From the NCBI RefSeq assembly GCF_900099735.1, contig NZ_FNDT01000001.1:124001-188000 (forward strand): DNA of 64,000 bases, read 5' to 3'. The translations under genes and the position numbers were made by a program. Positions 8,881 to 17,665 of this stretch are shown piece after piece. The notes under the pieces are model-generated. The model did not search any database. It was not told the origin of the DNA and was given only the letters and a program-made list of their open reading frames with translations. The DNA is from Arthrobacter subterraneus (GTDB lineage: Bacteria; Actinomycetota; Actinomycetes; Actinomycetales; Micrococcaceae). The first letter of the stretch is position 1; every line of letters begins with the position of its first letter.

Positions 8881-9469
8881 GAGAACCAGAACCGTAACCA
8901 CCAGTGGCCTGGACACGCCGCGTGAAAGCCGCGGCCGGTGGCTGCCCAGGCTCCGCCCCAACCCGGACGCCTTCGGCAGCGCCACCGAGAATTTCGCCAG
9001 GTTCATGGGCACCCCGCAGTTCCTCTTCTACATGACGGTGTTCGTTGCCGTGTGGCTTGCGTGGAACAGCTGGGCGCCTGAGGCATGGAGGTTCGACAGT
9101 GCGGCGATCGGGTTCACCCTCCTGACCCTCATGCTGTCCCTGCAGGCCTCCTATGCGGCCCCACTTCTGCTGCTGGCCCAGAACCGTCAGGATGACCGCG
9201 ACCGCGTGTCACTGCAGGAGGACCGCCAGCGGGCCGAACGGAACCTCTCCGACACCGAATACCTCACGCGCGAGATCGCCGAGCTGCGCATCGCCCTGCG
9301 CGAGGTCACCACCCGGGACTTTGTCCGGTCCGAGCTGCGCTCCGTCATGGAGGAACTGCTTGAGTCCGCAGACGGGCAGGAGACATCCGGCCAGCGCAAG
9401 CCCAGACGCCGCGTGCCCGACACCACGACCTCCCTTCCGCAGGTGCCCCCGCGCCGGGACAAGCAGTGA
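8873..9469 (+). CDS. DUF1003 membrane protein
   Basis: The 198-aa protein has two membrane helices (about residues 50-70 and 80-105) joined by a short loop. A charged coiled-coil-like region (about 110-160, QDDRDRVSLQEDRQRAERNL) and a basic Pro-rich tail follow. This is the DUF1003 layout; function is unknown. ATG 8873 lies inside the end of the MgtE-N gene, and its own stop overlaps the start of mrp. The tight three-gene overlap suggests a joint role, possibly in divalent-cation handling, but this is inference. Confidence 0.88.
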   Translation: MVERTRTVTTSGLDTPRESRGRWLPRLRPNPDAFGSATENFARFMGTPQFLFYMTVFVAVWLAWNSWAPEAWRFDSAAIGFTLLTLMLSLQASYAAPLLLLAQNRQDDRDRVSLQEDRQRAERNLSDTEYLTREIAELRIALREVTTRDFVRSELRSVMEELLESADGQETSGQRKPRRRVPDTTTSLPQVPPRRDKQ

Positions 9470-10590
9470 CGGTCGAAGCCGCCGTCCGGTCCGCGCTTGG
9501 TACGGTCATTGACCCGGAACTGCGCCGTCCGATCACTGAACTGGGCATGGTGGAGTCGGTCTCCGTGCACGACGACGGCTCCGTCGTCGTGCACGTGCTC
9601 CTCACCATCGCCGGATGTCCCCTGCGCGACACCATCAGCCGCGACGTCGAGGCTGCGGTCACCGGGCTCCCGGGAGTGAACAGCGTCCGCGTGGCACTCG
9701 GGGTCATGACCCAGGAACAGCGGGACGCCCTGAAGGAGCGACTGCGGGGTGCCGGGGACCGGCGCGGGATACCGTTCAACGAGCCGGGTTCGCTCACCCG
9801 GGTGCTCGCGGTTGCGAGCGGCAAGGGCGGAGTGGGCAAGTCGAGTGTCACCGTGAACCTTGCCGCAGCCATGGCCGCGCAGGGTCTGCGGGTCGGGATT
9901 GTGGATGCGGACGTCTATGGTTTTTCGATACCGGCCCTGATGGGGATCAGCCAGGCACCCACCCGGGTTGACGAGATGATCCTGCCCCCGGTTGCGCATG
10001 GGGTCAAGGCAATTTCGATCGGTATGTTCGTGACCGGGAACCAGCCGGTTGCCTGGCGCGGTCCGATGCTGCACCGCGCGCTGGAACAGTTCCTGCAGGA
10101 TGTCTATTTCGGCGATCTGGACGTCCTGTTCCTCGACCTGCCGCCCGGAACCGGGGACATCGCGATTTCGGTCTCACAGCTGCTGCCCGGTGCGGAACTG
10201 CTGATCGTCACCACACCGCAGGCAGCTGCAGCGGACGTCGCCGAACGAGCCGGATCCATGGCAGTGCAGACCGGGCAGAAAGTCGCCGGAGTCATCGAGA
10301 ACATGTCCTGGCTGGAGCTGCCCGGAGGGGAGCGCATGGAGGTCTTCGGCAGCGGCGGCGGTGCCGAGCTTGCCCGCAGGCTCAGCTCGACCGTGGGCTA
10401 TGACGTGGAGCTGCTGGGCAGCATCGCACTGGAACCCGCGCTCAGGGAAGGCGGCGATGCCGGAGAACCCGTGGTTCTGCGCCCTGGCTCACCTGCCGCT
10501 GACGAGCTGACCCGCATCGCCTCGATGCTGGCCCGCAGGCCACGCGGACTCAATGAACGGCTGCTGACGGTAAGTCCGAAACAGCGCTGA
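9466..10590 (+). CDS. mrp: Mrp/ApbC-type P-loop ATPase
   Basis: The 374-aa protein is an iron-sulfur cluster carrier ATPase of the Mrp/NBP35 family. Residues 1-90 form a MIP18/DUF59 domain with a conserved Cys51 (GCPLRD). The deviant Walker A SGKGGVGKS is at 118-126, and DLPPGTGD follows in the ATPase core. The C-terminal Cys-X2-Cys pair found in many Mrp proteins is missing: the region reads ENMSWLELPGGERMEVFG. GTG 9466 overlaps the DUF1003 stop by 4 bases. It probably loads or transfers Fe-S clusters in the cytosol. The missing pair makes the exact mode less certain. Confidence 0.9.
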   Translation: MTVEAAVRSALGTVIDPELRRPITELGMVESVSVHDDGSVVVHVLLTIAGCPLRDTISRDVEAAVTGLPGVNSVRVALGVMTQEQRDALKERLRGAGDRRGIPFNEPGSLTRVLAVASGKGGVGKSSVTVNLAAAMAAQGLRVGIVDADVYGFSIPALMGISQAPTRVDEMILPPVAHGVKAISIGMFVTGNQPVAWRGPMLHRALEQFLQDVYFGDLDVLFLDLPPGTGDIAISVSQLLPGAELLIVTTPQAAAADVAERAGSMAVQTGQKVAGVIENMSWLELPGGERMEVFGSGGGAELARRLSSTVGYDVELLGSIALEPALREGGDAGEPVVLRPGSPAADELTRIASMLARRPRGLNERLLTVSPKQR

Positions 10591-10667
10591 CCGGCGGTAG
10601 GCCAGCACTGGTGTTGGCACGCCGGCGGATCCCGCAGCGCTGTCTCTCAGGGACCCCTCAGCAGCCC

Positions 10668-11114
10668 TCAGGTTGCCTCACTGTCGTAGGGGGCGGCCTG
10701 ACCGGCGCTCAGGCGCCCGGCACTGCCGGTGGGCGGCCGGGAGTCGTTGTCGGTGGGGGCGTTCGATCCGGCGTCCGGACGGCCGGGTTGCCCGGAGGAT
10801 GCTGCCGGCCGGGGCTGGGGGCTGGATCCGTTCTCGCTGACCGGCTTGATGGCGTCCTCGATGTCATCAAGGAGTGCTTCCTTGATGATCCGCCGCGGAT
10901 CATACTGGCGCGGATCGAGCTTTCGCCAATCGACGTCGTCGAACTCGCTGCCGACCTCTTCGCGCAGCTGCTCACGGGCTCCGGTGGCCATGCGGCGCAG
11001 GCCCTTGACCAGTTGGGCCAGCTGTGAGGCGTACTCGGGCAGGCGTTCGGGACCAAGGACAATGACGGCAATAATCGCCAACAGGAGGAACTCGTATCCA
11101 TTGATTCCAAACAC
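10668..11114 (-). CDS. tatB: Sec-independent translocase subunit TatB
   Basis: The 148-aa protein has the TatA/B fold: a short N-terminal helix (MFGINGYEFLLLAIIAVIVL), the GPERLPEYA hinge, and an amphipathic helix (LAQLVKGLRRMA). A long acidic then disordered tail follows. The Pro in the hinge and the tail length fit TatB rather than TatA. It works in the membrane with TatC to receive twin-arginine substrates. It starts at GTG 11114 with no ribosome site. A TAGGCT -10 hexamer lies 6 bases upstream. It sits downstream of the sigE/anti-sigma pair on the same strand, as in mycobacteria. Confidence 0.9.
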   Translation of the reverse strand: MFGINGYEFLLLAIIAVIVLGPERLPEYASQLAQLVKGLRRMATGAREQLREEVGSEFDDVDWRKLDPRQYDPRRIIKEALLDDIEDAIKPVSENGSSPQPRPAASSGQPGRPDAGSNAPTDNDSRPPTGSAGRLSAGQAAPYDSEAT

Positions 11115-11120
11115 TCTCGA

Positions 11121-11126
11121 AGCCTA
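11121..11126 (-). promoter_or_regulatory. -10 element (TAGGCT) for tatB
   Basis: The hexamer on the minus strand is 6 bases before GTG 11114, predicting a leaderless tatB transcript independent of the sigE operon. Confidence 0.5.
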
Positions 11127-11155
11127 CCCGCCGCGCCACACCGAATCTATTTGCG

Positions 11156-12115
11156 TCAGGGCGCCGGCTGCGCCAGCTTTCCAAGGCCCCGCAGGATGCG
11201 GCTCAAGGGGTCAGCCGGCACGTCGTCGTGACGTGAATAGGCGAGCTGGGAGTGTTCGTTGAACATGAGCTGGCTGACCGCGCGCGGCATATCCGCTACG
11301 GGCAGGGTCGAAACCACCGTATAGGTGGCGGAGCCGGAGCTGATCACCAGTTGCCAGGACCGTCCCGGATGCAGCCAGACCGTCTGGTCCGTTCCACCGA
11401 TCTCCTCAAACCCGTCTTCGTGCACCGAATTACCGGTGGCCGCATTGATCGGAGCGGAGACGGTACCCGCAGTGGTACCCCGCTGCTCATAGATGGTGAG
11501 GGAATGACTGCCGTCGGAGAGGTCCAGTTGGAGGGTGGGACGCCCGTCAATCTCCAGCGCCTCGGCGTGTTCGAGCTGGAAGCCAAGCGTCTGCAGCTCG
11601 GGGCAGAACCAACCGTCGTCGCGCAGTTGCTCAATCTGGCCCGAACTGAGCCCGGCGGACGTGTCCGACGCAACGGTCTGGAAGCTTTCGGTGACGGATG
11701 CGTAGCTTCCCGTCGCGACCGGGTCCGGTGGATCGGCTTCCGACCCGAGGGCATAGGCGGCGCTCAGGGTGGCTACGGCGACAACCGCCAGGCCGCTGCC
11801 CGCAGCGATCAGTGCGCGGTTCCGGTACAGCGGCACGCTTCCGCCGTGATCTCCGGCAGCGGCGAAGGCGCCCCCGACTGCCGGCCCCCGCTGTTCGCCC
11901 GGCGCTGATGCGGACCGGCGCAGGATGCGCTCGCAGAGATCTTCGGACGGCCCCGGGGTTGCGGTGCTCTGCAACCGACGCCGGATTGCCTGTTCCTGCT
12001 GCACAACCTGTCTGCAGCGGGCACAGCCGAGCAGGTGCTTTTCCACCGCACGCCGCCGAGCGGGGGTCAGCTCGTCTGCCACGTAATCGGTCAGAGAACG
12101 GGTTGGATGGCGCAT
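11156..12115 (-). CDS. Zinc-binding anti-sigma factor (RseA-like)
   Basis: The 319-aa membrane protein is the likely partner of SigE. It carries the ZAS zinc motif His27-X3-Cys31-X2-Cys34 (HLLGCARC) near the N-terminus, one membrane helix (about 101-124), and an extracytoplasmic domain of about 190 residues. The zinc domain would hold SigE at the membrane until stress. The start, ATG 12115, lies 4 bases after the sigE stop, so the genes are an operon. The long outer domain is larger than in mycobacterial RseA and could sense envelope damage itself. A protease gene like htrA is not found next to it. Confidence 0.88.
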   Translation of the reverse strand: MRHPTRSLTDYVADELTPARRRAVEKHLLGCARCRQVVQQEQAIRRRLQSTATPGPSEDLCERILRRSASAPGEQRGPAVGGAFAAAGDHGGSVPLYRNRALIAAGSGLAVVAVATLSAAYALGSEADPPDPVATGSYASVTESFQTVASDTSAGLSSGQIEQLRDDGWFCPELQTLGFQLEHAEALEIDGRPTLQLDLSDGSHSLTIYEQRGTTAGTVSAPINAATGNSVHEDGFEEIGGTDQTVWLHPGRSWQLVISSGSATYTVVSTLPVADMPRAVSQLMFNEHSQLAYSRHDDVPADPLSRILRGLGKLAQPAP

Positions 12116-12119
12116 GGAC

Positions 12120-12755
12120 CTAGCGGGCACCTGCGATCCGAGGCAGGCTGAGGCGGGATGGGACAGGAGCGGGCTGGCGGGGGTCCCGGTGGGCGAGTTT
12201 CTCACGGAGAAGGGTGCGGCCACGGTGGATGCGCGAGCGCACGGTGCCGAGCTTCACTCCCAGCGCGCGCGCCACCTCGTCATAGGGCAGCCCTTCAAGA
12301 TCGCAGAGAACAACTGCAGCGCGGAAGTCCGGCGGCAACTCCTCCAGGGCGGCCTGCACGTCGAGATCCAGGTTGTTGAACTCGAAGCTCCGCTCAGGGC
12401 TTGGATGGGTGCTCGGCAAACGGCTCTCCGCATCATCGGCGAGTCCATCGAAGCGGATGCGGTTCTTGCGGCGCGCCTGGTCCAGGAAGAGATTGGTGGT
12501 GATGCGGTGGAGCCAGCCGTCCAGCGTACCCGGCTTGAAATTCGCCAGGGACCTGAACACCCGGACAAACACCTCCTGGGTGAGGTCCTCGGCGTCGTAC
12601 TTGTTGCCGGTCAGCCGGTAGGCAAGCCTGTAGACCTTGGGCGAATGGTCCCTGACCACTTCCTCCCATGACGGCGGCGCCCAGGCGGGCACCTCCTGAT
12701 CGTGCTCTCCGGTGGTGACGCTCCCCGTAGGTGCCACCGTGCGCGAAGTAGACAT
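12120..12755 (-). CDS. sigE: ECF RNA polymerase sigma factor SigE
   Basis: The 211-aa protein is an ECF sigma factor. Region 2 (about residues 35-105) contains [20 protein letters not shown] and the WLHRITTN -10 recognition helix. Region 4 (about 140-195) contains [19 protein letters not shown] and the helix-turn-helix [15 protein letters not shown]. The start, ATG 12755, has a strong ribosome site (GAGGAGAAGG). With the anti-sigma factor 4 bases downstream, TatB further on and the O-methyltransferase gene divergent upstream, the layout matches the M. tuberculosis sigE locus. It should direct envelope and heat stress transcription. Confidence 0.93.
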   Translation of the reverse strand: MSTSRTVAPTGSVTTGEHDQEVPAWAPPSWEEVVRDHSPKVYRLAYRLTGNKYDAEDLTQEVFVRVFRSLANFKPGTLDGWLHRITTNLFLDQARRKNRIRFDGLADDAESRLPSTHPSPERSFEFNNLDLDVQAALEELPPDFRAAVVLCDLEGLPYDEVARALGVKLGTVRSRIHRGRTLLREKLAHRDPRQPAPVPSRLSLPRIAGAR

Positions 12756-13047
12756 CGACCTTCTCCTCTCGCCCTCGAATGAAATGGTTGCGGTGCCGGT
12801 CCCGATGTTTAGCCGGACCTGCGCATCAGGTATTCGGGGCTTCGCCTCTGTTGGATGCCTTGCACATCCATGGTGCCCGAGCTAGCTGTGAGCACGCTGA
12901 AAATTTGGCAGGAGCGGGGTGGCCGCGCGGCACGGGGCAGCGGCGCTACCGGGACCGGTCCGCCGACGGCAGTAGGCTGGGAGGCAAAGCCCGGCAACCC
13001 GGCCCGGGCGGCAGGCATTACCCCGCTGCTGGAGAGAATGGAACATC
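12756..13047. other. Divergent intergenic region between sigE and O-methyltransferase
   Basis: This 292-base space holds the promoters of both divergent genes. I see no open reading frame, tRNA or clear RNA structure in it. It should include the sigE promoter, perhaps autoregulated, but no confident ECF-type motif pair could be assigned. Confidence 0.5.
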
Positions 13048-13686
13048 ATGAGCGCGCAGAAGCAGGCAAACTGGTCCTATACGGAAGGTTTGCCCGTTGA
13101 AGATGACGTCCTGCTCCGTGCACGTGACCGTTCGTATGAGCTGGGAGTTGCGCCCGTCAGCACCGGCATCGCCGCGGCCCTCACCGTGCTCGCCGCCGCG
13201 TCAAAAGCAGTGACGGTCGTCGAGGTCGGCGCCGGGGCCGGCGTCTCCGGAGTATGCCTGCTGCGTGGCATGGGCCCAAACTCCGTGCTGACCACAATCG
13301 ACTCGGATGTGGATCATCTCCGGGCTGCACGGGAGTCCTATGCGGAGGCGGGGATACCGGCCAACCGCACCCGCACGATCTCCGGCCGCGCCGCCGATGT
13401 ACTTCCCCGGCTTACGGATGCGGCCTATGACCTCGTCTTCCTCGACGCTGACAAGACCAACCTTGCACTGTACGCCGATCAGGCCGTCCGGCTCCTGAAG
13501 CGCGGAGGGCTCCTTCTGGTCAACGACGCCCTGGACGGCGGGAAGGTGGCCGACCCGGCGGTCCGCGATGCGTCCACCAACACCCTCCGGCAGGTCGGCA
13601 AGACCCTGCGGGGCAACGATCAGCTGGTCACCACCCTGATGCCGGCGGGCAACGGCCTGCTGATGGCTGTGAAGATGTTCAGCTGA
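13048..13686 (+). CDS. SAM-dependent O-methyltransferase (class I)
   Basis: The 212-aa protein belongs to the catechol/caffeoyl-CoA O-methyltransferase family. Motif I (VVEVGAGAGVSGVCL, about residues 56-70), IDSD for the SAM ribose, and FLDADK, the usual metal-binding stretch, are present. The substrate is unknown. It starts at ATG 13048 with a GGAGAG site 11 bases upstream. It is divergent from sigE, as in mycobacteria (Rv1220c), and could share stress regulation, but that is inference. Confidence 0.9.
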   Translation: MSAQKQANWSYTEGLPVEDDVLLRARDRSYELGVAPVSTGIAAALTVLAAASKAVTVVEVGAGAGVSGVCLLRGMGPNSVLTTIDSDVDHLRAARESYAEAGIPANRTRTISGRAADVLPRLTDAAYDLVFLDADKTNLALYADQAVRLLKRGGLLLVNDALDGGKVADPAVRDASTNTLRQVGKTLRGNDQLVTTLMPAGNGLLMAVKMFS

Positions 13687-13734
13687 CCGGACCGGGCCCC
13701 GCGGGTCCTGACGGTGCCCTGGTCCTGAGGTCAG

Positions 13735-13902
13735 CTAGTCCGTAACGGTCAGCAGGCAATCCTTGAGCTTGCCTGCCTCCTCGGCATTCAGCTCGACCAC
13801 CAGGCGTCCGCCGCCGTCAATCGGAACCCGCATGATGAGGCTGCGTCCCTCTTTGGTGACCTCCATAGGTCCATCACCGGTACGGGGTTTCATCGCAGCC
13901 AT
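13735..13902 (-). CDS. DUF3117 small conserved protein
   Basis: This 55-aa gene encodes a protein that starts MAAMKPRTGDGPMEVTKEG and has a RVPIDGGGRLVVEL core, the signature of DUF3117. The family is short and highly conserved in Actinobacteria; function is unknown. ATG 13902 has an AAGGAAA site 11 bases upstream. It lies close to tag on the same strand, the same neighbourhood as M. tuberculosis Rv1210-Rv1211. Confidence 0.9.
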   Translation of the reverse strand: MAAMKPRTGDGPMEVTKEGRSLIMRVPIDGGGRLVVELNAEEAGKLKDCLLTVTD

Positions 13903-14100
13903 CTAAGTAGTTTCCTTCCACGGTGCGCGGCAGGACGATGGCCGCGATCAACATTGCACGGCGGATTGTCCCCCGTACGCTCGTCCTCCTCCATTATCCC
14001 GTAGAAGTGCGCGGCGAGCTAATCGCGGGTGCGGCGCCCATCACACCCCCTGGGCGGGTAGTCCCTGCCGCCGGACAACAGCGGCAGGCCCATAGCCGGC

Positions 14101-14685
14101 TCATCCGGACAACGTGCGGGCCCTCACCCAGCACGAGACAAGGTGGTCATTTACATAGCCGGTTGCCTGCTGCATCGCGTAGGCGGTGGTGGGCCCGACA
14201 AACCGGAACCCGTGCGAGCGCAGATCCTTTGCGAGCGCGGTTGACTCGGGAACGACGGCGGGCACATCCGCCAGAGACTCCGGCGGGTCCCGCGGTGCCG
14301 GCCGGTGCGCCTCAAGAATCCCTTCCAGCGTTGTTCCTGGAGGTAGCGAGAGAAGTGCACGGGCATTGGCGATCGTGGCCAGGATTTTGGCCCTGTTGCG
14401 GACAATGGCGGCGTCGCCCAGGAGGCGCACGACGTCGTCGTCGTTGAAAGCCGCCACTGACCGCGGATCGAAACCCGCGAAGGCTGAGCGGAACGCCTCC
14501 CGCTTGCGCAGGATGGTGATCCAGCTCAGCCCTGACTGGAACGCCTCAAGGCTGATCCGCTCAAAGAGTGCAGTTTCACCGGTGACCGGGCGACCCCACT
14601 CCTGGTCGTGGTAGACCTCGTAATCTGCGCTGGTGACTGCCCAGCCGCATCTCAACCGGCCATCGCTGCCGCTGACCGCGCTCAC
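14101..14685 (-). CDS. tag: DNA-3-methyladenine glycosylase I
   Basis: The 194-aa protein removes 3-methyladenine from DNA in base-excision repair. It matches E. coli Tag, with the zinc-binding residues at matching spacing: Cys13 (RCGW), His26 (YHDQEWG), His181 and Cys185 (NDHLVSCW). GTG 14685 overlaps the stop of the DivIVA-like gene by 4 bases, so it is coupled to it. Length and motifs are normal. Confidence 0.95.
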   Translation of the reverse strand: MSAVSGSDGRLRCGWAVTSADYEVYHDQEWGRPVTGETALFERISLEAFQSGLSWITILRKREAFRSAFAGFDPRSVAAFNDDDVVRLLGDAAIVRNRAKILATIANARALLSLPPGTTLEGILEAHRPAPRDPPESLADVPAVVPESTALAKDLRSHGFRFVGPTTAYAMQQATGYVNDHLVSCWVRARTLSG

Positions 14686-15071
14686 CGGGTGTCCCCGCGC
14701 TGTTCCCTGTCCCCGGCCTGATCCCTGTCCCGGGCCTGATCCCCGTCCCAGGCCTGGAGCTGGTTTTGCAGCCCTTCGATGAGGGCGTCCCTTTCCGCGA
14801 GCGCTGCGGCCAGTCGGTCCAGGACCTCATCGACCTGGTCCATGCGGTAGCCGCGCAGGCCCAGCGAGAAGCGGACGCGCCGTACATCGGCAGCGTCCGG
14901 CCGCTCCGGAAGCAGAACCGGAGGCAGCGTGGGCGTCGGTTCAACCAGTCCGGGAACATCCGCGGGTTCCCCCCGCTGCCCGCTTTCGACGTCCTGCCGG
15001 CTCCGCCCGACGGCGAGGAAGGCAGTGGCTCCGACGGCCATGATCGCTACGAGAACCAGGAAGGTCGTCAT
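14682..15071 (-). CDS. Membrane-anchored DivIVA-motif protein
   Basis: The 129-aa protein has one N-terminal membrane helix (residues 2-22), a Pro-rich linker, and a DivIVA-like motif (FSLGLRGYRMDQVDEVLDRL, about 68-87) starting a short coiled coil. The tail repeats Asp-Gln-Ala-Arg-Asp-type units encoded by a small tandem DNA repeat near 14705-14752. It resembles M. tuberculosis Rv1209 by position. Such proteins may attach to curved or polar membrane, but no function is proven. The gene ends inside the start of tag and follows the LOG gene by 3 bases. Confidence 0.8.
   Translation of the reverse strand: MTTFLVLVAIMAVGATAFLAVGRSRQDVESGQRGEPADVPGLVEPTPTLPPVLLPERPDAADVRRVRFSLGLRGYRMDQVDEVLDRLAAALAERDALIEGLQNQLQAWDGDQARDRDQAGDREQRGDTR
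14705..14752. repeat. Short tandem repeat in the DivIVA-like gene tail
   Basis: About two and a half imperfect 18-base units with the core GGCCTGATCCCTGTCC encode the charged Asp/Arg/Gln tail. Copy number may vary between strains. Confidence 0.6.
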
Positions 15072-15074
15072 GGT

Positions 15075-15857
15075 CTAGGGACCGGTGTGGCCTGCGGTGT
15101 CAGCCAGAACCGCCCGGACGGCGTCGGACGGTTCATCGACGAGGTGGACCAGGGAGAGGTCCTTCTCCGAGATCATTCCGTTGGCGAGCAGCGTTTCCCT
15201 CACCCAATGCCACAGCGGCCCCCAGAACTCGCTGCCGATCAGCACGATGGGGAAGGACGTCACCTTCTGGGTCTGGACGAGGGTCATCGCCTCGAACAGT
15301 TCGTCCAGCGTGCCGAATCCTCCCGGGAGCACTATGAATCCCTGCGCGTATTTCACGAACATGGTTTTGCGGGCAAAGAAATAGCGGAAATTGATGCCGA
15401 GGTCCACCCACTCGTTCATTCCCTGCTCGAACGGCAACTCGATTCCCAGCCCGACGGAGACCCCTCCCGCCTGACACGCGCCTTTGTTCGCCGCTTCCAT
15501 GGCTCCCGGCCCGCCGCCCGTGATCACCGCGTACCCCGCTTCCACCAGAAGCCGGCCCACTTCCTCTCCCATGGCGTAATACGGGGAGTCCCGGGGGGTC
15601 CGGGCCGAACCGAAGACGCTGATCGCCGGGCCAAGCTCGGACAGCGTGCCGAAACCCTCCACGAATTCGCTCTGGATGCGAAGGACACGCCAGGGGTCCG
15701 TCTTGGTGAAGGGAGTCTCCTCCATTGAATCGAGGAGGTACTGGTCGGACTGCACGGTCTTTGCCTGCTCCCCCCTGAGCTCAACCTGCCCGCGGCGCCG
15801 CGCCGGTGCAGCGCGATTTTCGGGCTGATGGTCATTCTTGCCGTTGTTGGGACTCAT
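15075..15857 (-). CDS. LOG-family nucleotide phosphoribohydrolase (TIGR00730)
   Basis: The 260-aa protein has the LOG fold with the motif PGGFGTLDE and the [14 protein letters not shown] nucleotide-binding region. Family members cleave cytokinin riboside monophosphates or nucleoside 5'-monophosphates. A charged extension of about 50 residues precedes the domain. ATG 15857 has no ribosome site, but a TAGCCT hexamer lies 6 bases upstream, so the transcript is likely leaderless. It starts the LOG-DivIVA-tag operon. M. tuberculosis Rv1205 is the remembered equivalent. Confidence 0.92.
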   Translation of the reverse strand: MSPNNGKNDHQPENRAAPARRRGQVELRGEQAKTVQSDQYLLDSMEETPFTKTDPWRVLRIQSEFVEGFGTLSELGPAISVFGSARTPRDSPYYAMGEEVGRLLVEAGYAVITGGGPGAMEAANKGACQAGGVSVGLGIELPFEQGMNEWVDLGINFRYFFARKTMFVKYAQGFIVLPGGFGTLDELFEAMTLVQTQKVTSFPIVLIGSEFWGPLWHWVRETLLANGMISEKDLSLVHLVDEPSDAVRAVLADTAGHTGP

Positions 15858-15863
15858 ACCCCA

Positions 15864-15869
15864 AGGCTA
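15864..15869 (-). promoter_or_regulatory. -10 element (TAGCCT) for the LOG gene
   Basis: This minus-strand hexamer is 6 bases before ATG 15857 and predicts a leaderless message for the LOG-DivIVA-tag operon. Confidence 0.5.
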
Positions 15870-15960
15870 ACCGCCGGAAGCGGGCTTCGGCTTTGGTTGC
15901 TCTTGAATCACGATTTCCACTTTCCGCCGGTCGATGTATCGCCGCTGGGGAATCTTTCGC

Positions 15961-15966
15961 TACATT
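15961..15966 (+). promoter_or_regulatory. -10 element (TACATT) for gluA
   Basis: The hexamer is 7 bases before ATG 15974, where no ribosome site is present; it predicts a leaderless glu operon message. Confidence 0.5.
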
Positions 15967-15973
15967 TCTACCT

Positions 15974-16762
15974 ATGACTCGTGACCCACAGTCGAGCACG
16001 ACCGCGTCCGCTTCCCACCCGCCAACCCAGCCGCTCGTGTCGCTGAAGAACGTGAACAAACACTTCGGCGAGCTGCATGTACTCAAGGACATCAACCTTG
16101 AGGTCGCCCGCGGCGAGGTCGTGGTGGTCATCGGGCCCTCAGGCTCCGGCAAATCCACCCTCTGCCGTGCAATCAACCGCCTCGAAACCATCGACAACGG
16201 GGAAATCAGGATTGACGGCAAGGAACTGCCCGCCGAGGGGAAGGCACTCGCAAAGCTGCGTGCCGACGTCGGAATGGTGTTCCAGTCCTTCAATCTGTTT
16301 GCCCATAAATCCATCCTTGAAAACGTGACCCTCGGCCCCGTGAAGGTCAAAGGCATGAAGCCCACCGCGGCGAAGGAGCTGGCGATGTCCCTGCTCAAGC
16401 GCGTGGGCGTGGACAACCAGGCGCAGAAGCTCCCGGCGCAGCTTTCCGGTGGCCAGCAGCAGCGCGTGGCCATTGCCCGGGCACTGGCCATGCAGCCGAA
16501 GGTGATGCTCTTCGACGAACCCACCTCCGCGCTTGACCCGGAAATGATCAACGAAGTCCTCGATGCCATGGTGTCCCTTGCCAAGGAGGGCATGACCATG
16601 ATCGTTGTCACCCACGAAATGGGCTTCGCCCGCAAAGCCGCCGACCGGGTGATCTTCATGGCGGACGGTCAGATCGTCGAACAGGCGACCCCCGAAGAGT
16701 TCTTCACCAACCCGAAGAGCGATCGAGCCAAGGACTTCCTCGGCAAGATCCTTGCCCACTAA
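15974..16762 (+). CDS. gluA: Glutamate/amino-acid ABC importer ATPase
   Basis: The 262-aa protein powers the importer encoded by the next three genes. Walker [10 protein letters not shown], signature [15 protein letters not shown], Walker [13 protein letters not shown] and the switch His (VVTHEMGF) are intact. The chosen ATG 15974 matches the usual N-terminus; the longer frame overlaps the divergent LOG promoter. It resembles GluA of the corynebacterial GluABCD system. Confidence 0.93.
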   Translation: MTRDPQSSTTASASHPPTQPLVSLKNVNKHFGELHVLKDINLEVARGEVVVVIGPSGSGKSTLCRAINRLETIDNGEIRIDGKELPAEGKALAKLRADVGMVFQSFNLFAHKSILENVTLGPVKVKGMKPTAAKELAMSLLKRVGVDNQAQKLPAQLSGGQQQRVAIARALAMQPKVMLFDEPTSALDPEMINEVLDAMVSLAKEGMTMIVVTHEMGFARKAADRVIFMADGQIVEQATPEEFFTNPKSDRAKDFLGKILAH

Positions 16763-16804
16763 CTATCGACGAATTCCCATCAGGAAATAACGCGAGGAGA
16801 AATC

Positions 16805-17653
16805 ATGCGAACTACACGATACGGCGCACTGGCAATGGCAGCTGCGGCGGCGCTGGCCCTGTCCGCCTGCGGCGGCGGAGGCGGCGAAGAAGGCGCTGAA
16901 GAAGGCGGCGGCGAGGCAGGTGCCGAGTCCGTCCGCATCGGCATCAAGTTCGACCAGCCGGGCCTCGGCTTTGACGAGGGCGGCTCCTACTCGGGCTTCG
17001 ATGTTGACGTCGCCAGGTACGTAGCCGGAGAACTGGGCTACAGCGAAGACCAGATCGAATGGGTTGAGGCACCCTCGGCGAACCGCGAAAACCTGCTCTC
17101 CAACGAGCAGGTGGACATGATCTTCGCTACCTACTCGATCACCGACACCCGCAAGGAGACGGTGGACTTCGCCGGTCCGTACTTCATCGCCGGTCAGGAT
17201 CTGCTGGTCCCCGTGGACAGCGACATCACCGGACCTGAGGACCTCGACGGCCGGAACCTGTGCTCCGTCACCGGCTCCACTTCTGCCCAGCGCGTGAAGG
17301 ACGAATATGCGGAAGGCGTCAACCTGATCGAGCAGCCCGGCTACGCGGAGTGCGTCAGCCTGATGAGCGGCGGCCAGATCGACGCCGTCACCACCGATGA
17401 CATCATCCTCGCCGGCCTCGCCGCGCAGGAAGCGAACCAGGGCCAGTTCAAGGTCGTCGGCAACCCGTTCTCCGAGGAGAAGTACGGCGTCGGCCTCACC
17501 AAGGGCAGCGAGCTCTGCTCCGACATCAATGCAGCCATCGAAAAGATGATCGAGGAAGGCGCGTGGGAAGAAGCCCTCGCGAACAACCTGGAAGGCGTCG
17601 ACTACGAGCCGAACGCGGAACTCAACCCGCCGACGCCGGACGACTGCGCCTAA
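16805..17653 (+). CDS. gluB: Glutamate-type solute-binding lipoprotein
   Basis: The 282-aa receptor has a signal peptide ending in the lipobox LSAC, with Cys22 as the lipidated residue. A Gly/Glu-rich spacer and a type-3 (PAAT) binding domain follow. GFDVDVARYVA and YSITDTRKETVDFAGPYF are typical of glutamate receptors. A strong GAGGAG ribosome site lies 6 bases before ATG 16805. A 15-bp hairpin directly follows the gene, which should let the receptor be made in excess over the membrane parts. Confidence 0.93.
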   Translation: MRTTRYGALAMAAAAALALSACGGGGGEEGAEEGGGEAGAESVRIGIKFDQPGLGFDEGGSYSGFDVDVARYVAGELGYSEDQIEWVEAPSANRENLLSNEQVDMIFATYSITDTRKETVDFAGPYFIAGQDLLVPVDSDITGPEDLDGRNLCSVTGSTSAQRVKDEYAEGVNLIEQPGYAECVSLMSGGQIDAVTTDDIILAGLAAQEANQGQFKVVGNPFSEEKYGVGLTKGSELCSDINAAIEKMIEEGAWEEALANNLEGVDYEPNAELNPPTPDDCA

Positions 17654-17665
17654 CCTGATCAGAAA

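Noticed and set aside
10601-10618. Inverted repeat GCCAGCAC/GTGTTGGC after mrp
   Set aside because: The loop would be only 2 bases and the stem has a mismatch, so it is not called as a terminator.
12756-13047. Possible structured RNA between sigE and the O-methyltransferase gene
   Set aside because: No stable long stem or known riboswitch core was found by eye.
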